From contig JALWJI010000189.1 in NCBI GenBank assembly GCA_027081695.1, forward strand, positions 1 through 10,153: 10,153 bases of DNA. The letters are read 5' to 3'. Below, piece after piece: positions 6,141-10,153 of the stretch (position 1 is its first letter; every line of letters begins with the position of its first letter). The DNA is from Acidilobaceae archaeon. GTDB taxonomy: Archaea; Thermoproteota; Thermoprotei_A; Sulfolobales; Acidilobaceae. Both the position numbers and the translations under genes were made by a program. The notes under the pieces are model-generated. The model worked only from the letters and a program-made list of their open reading frames with translations. It did no database searches and was not told where the DNA came from.

Positions 6141-6400
6141 TTATGTTCCCCATCACTAGATTACATATCGTAGGGACTACGCCTAGAGTAGGGCTCATGC
6201 GCCTCACATGCGGGCCTTGTCATCACCAGCCACGGAACAATGAAGATCCGCGGCCTCGAGACCCGGGTTCCCTGCTTGAGGGTATGGTCATCGGCGCACA
6301 CATCATTATTAAAACGGTGCTGGGAGAGGCTAAAAATTGAAGGGAACGATAACCCTTTATTACTCCTTTCCCTTAATAGAAGCATTATGGAGGAAGCCCT
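6141..6400. other. 260-base gene-free gap, GC-rich core, possible structured RNA
   Basis: No credible protein is seen. The core 6171-6300 is about 61% G+C (79 of 130 by hand count), higher than the genes around it; in AT-moderate hyperthermophiles such islands often mark structured RNA. On the + strand GACC (6260-6263)/GGTC (6286-6289) and CCCT (6270-6273)/AGGG (6279-6282) make a two-part hairpin with a GCTTG loop. On the minus strand GGTGATGA (box-C-like) lies at 6220-6227, but no D box of CTGA form follows. The right-hand part, from about 6305, becomes AT-rich and carries the tRNA-Trp promoter. I cannot assign an RNA family. Confidence 0.3.
6372..6379 (+). promoter_or_regulatory. TATA box of tRNA-Trp
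   Basis: CTTAATAG is centred about 26 bases before the first base of the mature tRNA at 6401, the usual archaeal spacing, so transcription probably begins at or within a few bases of the mature 5' end. Confidence 0.5.
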
Positions 6401-6507
6401 GGGCCCGTAGCTCAGCCAGGCAGAGCGGCGGAGGCCCTGGAAACCTCCAGGGTCTGTCGAAGCTCCAGACCCGTAGGTCGGGGGTTCGAATCCCCCCGGG
6501 CCCACCA
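6401..6507 (+). tRNA. tRNA-Trp(CCA) with 30-nt intron at 30/31, CCA end encoded
   Basis: Cloverleaf: acceptor GGGCCCG (6401-6407) with CGGGCCC (6497-6503); D stem GCTC/GAGC; anticodon stem 27-31 against CCCGT (6470-6474); loop CTCCAGA with anticodon CCA at 6465-6467; variable AGGTC; T arm of five G-C pairs around TTCGAAT. Discriminator A6504 is followed by genomic CCA. The mature anticodon stem only closes if bases 6432-6461 are removed, between positions 30 and 31. A bulge-helix-bulge fits exactly: outer GAG/CTC (6423-6425/6463-6465), central 4 bp CGGC/GTCG (6426-6429/6456-6459), bulges GG|A (6430-6432) and AA|G (6460-6462), each cut after the second base. The intron forms a hairpin CCCTGG/CCAGGG. 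G27-U43 is a wobble pair. Confidence 0.95.
6432..6461 (+). other. tRNA-Trp intron at non-canonical position 30/31
   Basis: 30-nt intron removed by the archaeal splicing endonuclease. It is almost entirely one hairpin (CCCTGG 6435-6440 with CCAGGG 6447-6452, six-base loop AAACCT), extended by G6434-U6453 and G6433-C6454. It is too short to hold the box C/D guide found in euryarchaeal tRNA-Trp introns. Introns away from 37/38 are mainly a crenarchaeal trait and need the broad-specificity heteromeric endonuclease. Confidence 0.88.
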
Positions 6508-6526
6508 CAAGGGTGTAGGCATCGGG

Positions 6527-6537
6527 GAGGGCTCCTC
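6527..6537 (+). other. Small hairpin downstream of tRNA-Trp
   Basis: GAGG-GCT-CCTC, four base pairs with a three-base loop, 20 bases after the tRNA CCA. No T-tract follows. It may help end transcription or 3' processing, but evidence is slight. Confidence 0.2.
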
Positions 6538-6577
6538 ACTACTATATCCTCGTATGAACCCACTGTGGAAAACCTCT

Positions 6578-6594
6578 ATGATCCACGGGATCAT
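6578..6594. repeat. Perfect palindrome ATGATCC-acg-GGATCAT
   Basis: Seven-base arms with a three-base spacer in the gap between tRNA-Trp and the HTH gene at 6678, about 50-70 bases before that gene's TATA-like boxes. It could be an operator or an RNA hairpin. Confidence 0.4.
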
Positions 6595-6677
6595 TTAACG
6601 TTATGTTCTTGAAATGAGAGTATTAGCTAATTCTTATTAGAGATGTAATAAAATAGATAGTTTCAACGGTGTTTGAA

Positions 6678-7061
6678 GTGGCAAGAACGCCGTACATAAC
6701 TAAGATACTAGAGGTCAAAGACAAAGATACGATAATCGTCATGGGGATAGGCAAGCCAAAAACAATACAATTGCCCAAAGAAGTCGTAGAATGGGTCTCA
6801 GAGAGCAAGGTAGCCATAAGGATACTCGACGAGCTCATAGGACACTACAAGTTTAGGACGAGACTAGCACATCCCGGAGCTATAAGAAGCCTCATTCTAC
6901 TACTATACTCGAGAGCACACGGAGTAGCTCCCTACAAGACAGCCAGGAAATATGGAGTAGCCCCAGAGCAATTATACAGGATAGAGCGTGGATTGAAGAA
7001 AGACGGACTCTACGAATTCGTAATAAACCTATTATCACTGGAAGAATACAGAAAACCCTAA
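6678..7061 (+). CDS. Small basic protein of unknown function with HTH-like C-terminal half
   Basis: 127 residues; I do not recognise the family. The N-terminal 50 residues look like a small beta-strand domain (ITKILEVKDKDTIIVMGIG ... TIQLPKEVVEWV), and residues about 84-106 (VAPYKTARKYGVAPEQLYRIERG) read as a helix-turn-helix, with a central hydrophobic helix SLILLLYSR. DNA or RNA binding is likely but inferred. Two GTG starts are possible, 6669 and 6678. I prefer 6678 because GGTG lies six bases before it, the same arrangement as the gene at 8059. However, a TATA-like TAATAAAAT at 6646-6654 would start the RNA near 6676 and make it leaderless; TTCTTATTAG at 6631-6640 would give a 17-base leader with GGTG. 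It stands between two tRNA genes on the same strand, 42 bases ahead of tRNA-Asn. Confidence 0.75.
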   Translation: MARTPYITKILEVKDKDTIIVMGIGKPKTIQLPKEVVEWVSESKVAIRILDELIGHYKFRTRLAHPGAIRSLILLLYSRAHGVAPYKTARKYGVAPEQLYRIERGLKKDGLYEFVINLLSLEEYRKP

Positions 7062-7091
7062 TAAACCCATAAGAACATAGAATGGTATCCG

Positions 7092-7103
7092 GCCGGGGAG
7101 GAT
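7092..7103 (+). repeat. Leader copy of the tRNA-Asn 5' acceptor strand
   Basis: GCCGGGG at 7092-7098 is repeated exactly as the first seven bases of tRNA-Asn (7104-7110), twelve bases on. The leader block GCCGGGGAGG (7092-7101) is also perfectly complementary to CCTCCCCGGC (7167-7176), the T-stem end and 3' acceptor strand, so the leader could compete with the mature acceptor stem. Confidence 0.6.
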
Positions 7104-7180
7104 GCCGGGGTAGCTCAGCTAGGTAGAGCGCCGGGCTGTTAACCCGGTGGTCGGGGGTTCAAGTCCCCTCCCCGGCGCCA
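7104..7180 (+). tRNA. tRNA-Asn(GTT), CCA end encoded
   Basis: Standard intronless cloverleaf: acceptor GCCGGGG (7104-7110) with CCCCGGC (7170-7176); TA; D stem GCTC/GAGC; anticodon stem CCGGG/CCCGG around loop CTGTTAA, anticodon GTT; variable TGGTC; T arm GGGGG-TTCAAGT-CCCCT with one G-U pair. Discriminator G7177, then genomic CCA (7178-7180). The all-G-C acceptor and anticodon stems suit growth at high temperature. Confidence 0.97.
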
Positions 7181-7337
7181 CGTAACTAGACTACTACTAA
7201 ATGTCTTCTCACCTGCATGATATCCAACCGTATTCTACTATTGAGAATTCAAGCATACGGATAGACTCTTCGAAGAATGAATATATTTTTATTGTTTCCG
7301 TAGATCATGATTTGCTGGTGGAGGAGGGAGTATCAAG
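7181..7337 (+). promoter_or_regulatory. Promoter and leader of L10e
   Basis: 157-base gap without a gene. The TATA box is the AT run AATATATTTTTATT (7280-7293), which sets the transcript start near 7312 and a leader of about 26 bases. The leader is purine-rich, GGTGGAGGAGGGAG at 7317-7330, an unusually strong ribosome site ending 7-9 bases before the ATG. Upstream, CCGTAT (7228-7233) and ATACGG (7255-7260) form a loose inverted repeat; nothing else stands out. Confidence 0.5.
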
Positions 7338-7850
7338 ATGCCACTTAGACCAGCGAGATGCTATACACATTTCAGCGGACCGCCATATACAAGGAAAGAA
7401 TACATCCACGGAGTCCCTCAGCCAAAGATCACCAAGTTCGAAATGGGCAACAGAGACATGATGGAGAACGCTGAAGTAAAGGGAGAACTAATTGCAATAG
7501 AAGCAGGACAAATACGCCATAACGCTCTTGAGGCTGCGAGAATCGCGGTAAACAAGTTCCTCGCGACAACAGTAGGTGACGCCAATTTCTACTTCAGAAT
7601 AAGGGTATATCCCCACCACGTGCTTAGAGAAAACAAGATGATGGCGTTCGCTGGAGCAGACCGACTTCAAGACGGTATGAGGCAAGCCTTCGGTAAGCCG
7701 ATCGGAACCGCGGCAAGAGTGTACCCAGGACACGTTATACTAGAGGTATGGGGCAGAAAGAAAGACATTGAAGCAATAAAGGAAGCACTACGCCGCGGCG
7801 GAGACAAGATGCCTATACCAACAAGAATTGTTATCAAACCATTACAATAA
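7338..7850 (+). CDS. rpl10e: Ribosomal protein L10e (uL16)
   Basis: 170-residue large-subunit protein at the tRNA/GTPase-centre side of the ribosome, the archaeal and eukaryotic counterpart of bacterial L16. Near-complete family match: MPLRPARCYTHFSGPPYTRKEYIHGVP at the start, FEMGN (35-39), QIRHNALEAARIAVNKFL (58-75), FYFRIRVYPHHVLRENKMMAFAGADRLQDGMRQAFGKPIGTAARV (84-128), and the C-terminal VILEVWGRKKDIEAIKEALRRG with PTRIVI. The length is normal. The ATG at 7338 opens directly with the conserved N-terminus and has a strong GGAGGAGGG site. Followed by a T-run at 7867-7871 that may terminate it. Monocistronic here, after two tRNA genes on the same strand. Confidence 0.97.
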   Translation: MPLRPARCYTHFSGPPYTRKEYIHGVPQPKITKFEMGNRDMMENAEVKGELIAIEAGQIRHNALEAARIAVNKFLATTVGDANFYFRIRVYPHHVLRENKMMAFAGADRLQDGMRQAFGKPIGTAARVYPGHVILEVWGRKKDIEAIKEALRRGGDKMPIPTRIVIKPLQ

Positions 7851-8058
7851 ATCTCATAATAAACCGTTTTTGGATCCATTCTCTCATTTGATTCCTTATA
7901 ATACTGTAAAACCGGAGACATCAATCACAGTGTTTTTCATCAAGATAAATACGGAGGCCCGATTTAGTATTGCGTGTTAGGCTTAGACTATACGTATACT
8001 ACGATAATATTACAGGAGATGTCCAGTACTAGACACCTGGTAGAAACGGTGCACTACA
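7851..8058. promoter_or_regulatory. 208-base intergenic gap: L10e end and promoter of the 8059 operon
   Basis: No gene seen. T-runs at about 7867-7871 and 7932-7936 may end L10e transcripts. TATACGTATA (7989-7998) is a perfect 10-bp palindrome, followed at 8005-8012 by TAATATTA, a perfect 8-bp palindrome placed as the TATA box: a start near 8034 and a leader of about 25 bases. GGTG at 8048-8051 lies seven bases before the GTG start at 8059. The 10-bp palindrome lies where a factor could block or recruit TBP/TFB. Confidence 0.4.
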
Positions 8059-8766
8059 GTGGCCAGGGAAAAGACAGCTATCACACATAAAAAGAAAGTT
8101 ATGCTAGGAATCCTAATAATAGGAATACTTGCAGCCTTTCTCACGTTATACCTAGCTCACAACAGTGAAACACAAACAAACAATAAAGCAGAGAACACGA
8201 CTTTAACCCCACCGCCACCATGCAAAGCAGGATGGTCACAACGAAATCTTATAGTGCTTGACGATCTAGGAGATGTCTTTATCGTGGTTCCAGCTGGCAA
8301 CGGAAGTGTAAAGATAACAGAGACGCTCATATATGTACTAGAACAAGATTACCCAGAACTAAACTATAGCGATATCGGGGTCTTGGAACAAGTACTTTCT
8401 TCTAACGACAGCATTTCTGTATTAGAGAACAACCCGTTTGCAACTAATACAACTGTATCGCCAAGCGAAGGATACAAGATATTTCTACCTAACTCGACAG
8501 GAGAGGAATGCGCGCTCTCAGCTGCTAGAACACTGTACAAGGACGCATCAAGCATATACCTCGAGTATTTGGGCTATACGGTAGTGCCCTACGACGATTC
8601 CTCCTGGCTATATTATAATGAAAGCCTGCCCTCGTGGCGAGTATACGTAAATGGAGAAGTAGTATCTGTGATATGGATAGATCCAGATCTGGGAATACTT
8701 GTGGCTGAAATGCAGTCTAACGCTATGTATCTCTGGGCTAAAGTCATAGTGGGTGAGGAACGATAA
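8059..8766 (+). CDS. Membrane-anchored, probably glycosylated surface protein, unknown function
   Basis: 235 residues, no family recognised. A lysine-rich start (KTAITHKKK) is followed by one hydrophobic segment at about 14-33 (VMLGILIIGILAAFLTLYLA), then a polar, proline-bearing linker (TPPPPC), so an N-terminal signal anchor with the body outside the cell is likely. The outer part has seven N-x-S/T sequons (N46, N81, N102, N116, N130, N145, N187), typical of crenarchaeal surface glycoproteins. It has just two cysteines, C55 and C151, which could form a disulfide. The C-terminal third is beta-like (SWRVYVNGEVVSVIWIDPDLGILVAEM). GTG start with GGTG seven bases before; ATG at 8101 would lose the cytoplasmic tail. 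It is the first gene of a tight run with dph2, although no functional link to diphthamide is evident. Confidence 0.8.
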   Translation: MAREKTAITHKKKVMLGILIIGILAAFLTLYLAHNSETQTNNKAENTTLTPPPPCKAGWSQRNLIVLDDLGDVFIVVPAGNGSVKITETLIYVLEQDYPELNYSDIGVLEQVLSSNDSISVLENNPFATNTTVSPSEGYKIFLPNSTGEECALSAARTLYKDASSIYLEYLGYTVVPYDDSSWLYYNESLPSWRVYVNGEVVSVIWIDPDLGILVAEMQSNAMYLWAKVIVGEER

Positions 8767-8822
8767 CATGCAATGATATCCCGTACAATATAGAGCTGCC
8801 AAAAGACCTCTGCGCTAATGAT
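8751..8822 (+). other. In-frame N-terminal extension of dph2, candidate ATA start at 8763
   Basis: The dph2 frame stays open from 8757 to its first ATG at 8823, with no ATG, GTG or TTG. The codons read ITCNDIPYNIELPKDLCAND, which suits the short N-terminal segment Dph2 proteins have before the VLQLPEG strand. GGTG at 8752-8755 lies seven bases before ATA 8763, exactly the spacing used by the gene at 8059, and ATA overlaps the previous stop as ATAA, the analogue of the common ATGA overlap. The ATG at 8823 has no visible ribosome site. A start at 8763 gives 345 residues. Confidence 0.45.
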
Positions 8823-9800
8823 ATGCCGGAGAAAATCGTACTCCAGTTGCCAGAAGGCATGAAGCCCCTCAGCATAAAAATAGCAGACTGTATCAGGCAA
8901 AAATGCCCGGGAGCCAAAATCTATATTCACGGAGATCCTAGCTATGGCGCCTGCGACTTATCATATCCTGAACTCGAATACTATTTGGCGCCTGACTTAA
9001 TCATACATGTAGGACACACGCCTTATCCACCAGAACTCGCCAGCAAGAGATCTACGCCACAGGGAAAAACACGAGTCATTTATATCCCGGCAGAAAGCCG
9101 TCTAGACGTAAATGAGAATCTTTTAGAGGATCTGGTGCGGTTCATCGAAAAATATGATTCCAGCAATATAGGGGTAGTCGGCACAATACAACATTATCGA
9201 TTAATCCCGAAGATAGTTCGCTTGCTCAATAAACATGGATATAGCGCATCTACATCTCCTGCGAGAACTCCCTATTTTGTAGAGGGCCAAGTCCTCGGAT
9301 GCGAGTACGGTAGCGCACTCATGCTCAAATCGGATCTCTATGTTTATGTGGGGGGAGGCCTCTTCCACCCTCTAGGACTATATCTTGCCACGATGAAACC
9401 CGTCATAAAACTCGATCCATATCATCAAAAAGTGGAAGACCTAACACCTTACGGTGAAAAAACGTACAAAAAGAGAATGTACAAGATCATGCAGGCGATG
9501 AACGCAAAGCACTGGGGACTAGTACTAGGGCTAAAAACGGGGCAATATAGGCCATGGCTGGAAAAACAATTATCAAGCCTCCTTACCTCCAAAGGTGTCA
9601 AATACGATGTCTTCTTATTCGAGAAGCTCACAATAGAGTCATTACGCTCCCTACCACAAGAAATAGATGCATACGTGGTAACAAGCTGTCCCAGACTCCC
9701 GATAGACGACCTCGCGGACTTCGAGAAACCAGTACTTACTCCAGGAGAAGCCGTGATGGCCCTAACCGGCAAACTAGAACGATACAGGTTTCCATGGTGA
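8823..9800 (+). CDS. dph2: Diphthamide synthase subunit Dph2 (start may lie upstream at 8763)
   Basis: Non-classical radical-SAM enzyme that attaches the 3-amino-3-carboxypropyl group of S-adenosylmethionine to a histidine of elongation factor 2, the first step of diphthamide. The three widely spaced cluster cysteines are all present, numbered from ATG 8823: C44 (YGACDLSY), C160 (GQVLGCEYG) and C289 (VVTSCPRLPIDD). Other family marks are VLQLPEGMK (6-14), IHVGHTPYP (61-69), VYVGGGLFHPLGL (174-186), LDPY (197-200) and GLKTGQYRPWL (236-246). Archaeal Dph2 is a homodimer. From this ATG it is 325 residues, about 17 short of the Pyrococcus protein at the N-terminus, hence the upstream start proposed separately. 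It follows the surface-protein gene closely and is followed after nine bases by a methyltransferase gene, so operon transcription is likely. Confidence 0.93.
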   Translation: MPEKIVLQLPEGMKPLSIKIADCIRQKCPGAKIYIHGDPSYGACDLSYPELEYYLAPDLIIHVGHTPYPPELASKRSTPQGKTRVIYIPAESRLDVNENLLEDLVRFIEKYDSSNIGVVGTIQHYRLIPKIVRLLNKHGYSASTSPARTPYFVEGQVLGCEYGSALMLKSDLYVYVGGGLFHPLGLYLATMKPVIKLDPYHQKVEDLTPYGEKTYKKRMYKIMQAMNAKHWGLVLGLKTGQYRPWLEKQLSSLLTSKGVKYDVFLFEKLTIESLRSLPQEIDAYVVTSCPRLPIDDLADFEKPVLTPGEAVMALTGKLERYRFPW

Positions 9801-9809
9801 GCTAGTAAA

Positions 9810-10153
9810 TTGGCTCATAAAGTGAAGAGTAAAAATGAACTCTCAATAATTTTAGAGAAGGAAGTTCCAGAAATACCTGAACCAAGCTTTAAGTTAGAGC
9901 AGTATACGACTCCAGGCGACCTAGCGTCACTAATAGCATGGGATCTACAATACAGAGTAAACCTAGTAGATGCGAGGATACTAGACCTAGGAGCCGGTAC
10001 ATGCAGGCTATCAGCCGCAGTAGCTTTACTAGGAGCCAGTTACGTTATAGCAGCGGAATATGACCCGAAACTACTCGAGATATGTAGAGAAACACTCTCA
10101 CGTCTTAGACTAATAGATAGAGTTCAGCTTGTAAGAGCCTGGATCCGCAAAGA
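9810..10153 (+). CDS. METTL5-like RNA methyltransferase, 3' truncated by window edge
   Basis: The first 114 residues of a class I SAM-dependent methyltransferase. The opening LEQYTTPGDLASLIAWDL (about 29-46), then SAM-binding motif I ILDLGAGTCRLSAAVALLG (about 56-74) and the acidic strand AAEYDPKLLEICRETL, match the archaeal COG2263/METTL5 group, whose human member makes N6-methyladenosine in 18S rRNA. The catalytic NPPF-type motif would lie past the window edge, so this is not confirmed. T-C-R in GAGTCRL replaces the more usual T-G-x. The start is TTG at 9810: the frame has a stop just upstream, and GGTGA, which includes the dph2 stop, lies ten bases before it. Nine bases separate it from dph2. 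Other archaeal genomes often place such a gene beside dph2, csl4 and rpoL (from memory). Confidence 0.85.
   Translation, partial: MAHKVKSKNELSIILEKEVPEIPEPSFKLEQYTTPGDLASLIAWDLQYRVNLVDARILDLGAGTCRLSAAVALLGASYVIAAEYDPKLLEICRETLSRLRLIDRVQLVRAWIRK

Noticed and set aside
6175..6230. Box C/D sRNA on the minus strand starting with GGTGATGA at 6220-6227
   Set aside because: C box is perfect and a GTGA lies 12 bases on, but no D box, no clear C' and no closing stem or K-turn partner can be found.
6161..6612. Several open frames across tRNA-Trp on both strands, with peptides such as GGFEPPTYGSGA, GGIRTPDLR and DSNPRP
   Set aside because: These are the well-known false proteins made by translating tRNA genes, mostly antisense; the tRNA explains the sequence.
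1..10153. CRISPR arrays, insertion sequences, integration sites or toxin-antitoxin pairs
   Set aside because: No spaced direct repeats of CRISPR length, no transposase or integrase motifs, and neither tRNA shows a downstream 3'-end copy; the short leader repeat at tRNA-Asn copies the 5' end, unlike a usual att site.

Overview
The window looks like chromosomal, housekeeping DNA from a hyperthermophilic crenarchaeon (Thermoproteota; Desulfurococcales-like is my guess, species not identified). Signs: archaea/eukaryote-type ribosomal proteins (L13e, L10e/uL16), an archaeal inositol-1-phosphate synthase, a TtuA/Ncs6-type tRNA thiolase and archaeal Dph2; heavy AGA/AGG, ATA and CTA codon use; TATA-box promoters; GTG and TTG starts behind GGTG or GGAGG ribosome sites; very GC-rich tRNA stems in moderate-GC DNA; and a tRNA intron at a non-anticodon-loop position with a bulge-helix-bulge motif. 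There is no CRISPR array, transposase, integrase or phage gene.

Layout. 1-1637 (+): C-terminal two thirds of an iron-sulfur aconitase, cut by the window edge. 1639-2022 (-): small HTH protein of unknown function, whose stop lies one base from the aconitase stop. 2044-2136: a strong inverted repeat that on the + strand forms a textbook kink-turn, a candidate box C/D-like RNA. 2143-2490 (-): PadR-type regulator, divergent from 2571-3677 (+) inositol-1-phosphate synthase, with a shared AT-rich promoter region. 3755-4009 (-): ribosomal protein L13e. 4066-5058 (-): TtuA/Ncs6-like tRNA thiolase. 5179-5634 (+): small HAD hydrolase, divergent from the thiolase over a phased CTATC repeat. 5568-6140 (-): Nudix hydrolase whose 3' end overlaps the HAD gene. 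6141-6400: GC-rich unexplained stretch. 6401-6507 (+): tRNA-Trp(CCA) with a 30-nt intron. 6678-7061 (+): small HTH protein of unknown function. 7104-7180 (+): tRNA-Asn(GTT) with a duplicated acceptor strand in its leader. 7338-7850 (+): ribosomal protein L10e. 8059-10153 (+): probable operon of a membrane-anchored, sequon-rich surface protein, Dph2, and a METTL5-like RNA methyltransferase cut by the window end.

Theme. Much of the window serves translation: two ribosomal proteins, two tRNAs, a tRNA thiolase, diphthamide synthesis on elongation factor 2, a probable rRNA methylase and perhaps a K-turn guide-like RNA. Aconitase (TCA cycle) and inositol phosphate synthase (archaeal inositol lipids or solutes) are central metabolism.

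Most worth checking: the K-turn RNA at 2044-2136, and the start of dph2. The dph2 frame runs upstream of its first ATG to an ATA that is correctly spaced from a GGTG ribosome site and overlaps the previous stop as ATAA. I found no defence or mobile system here.
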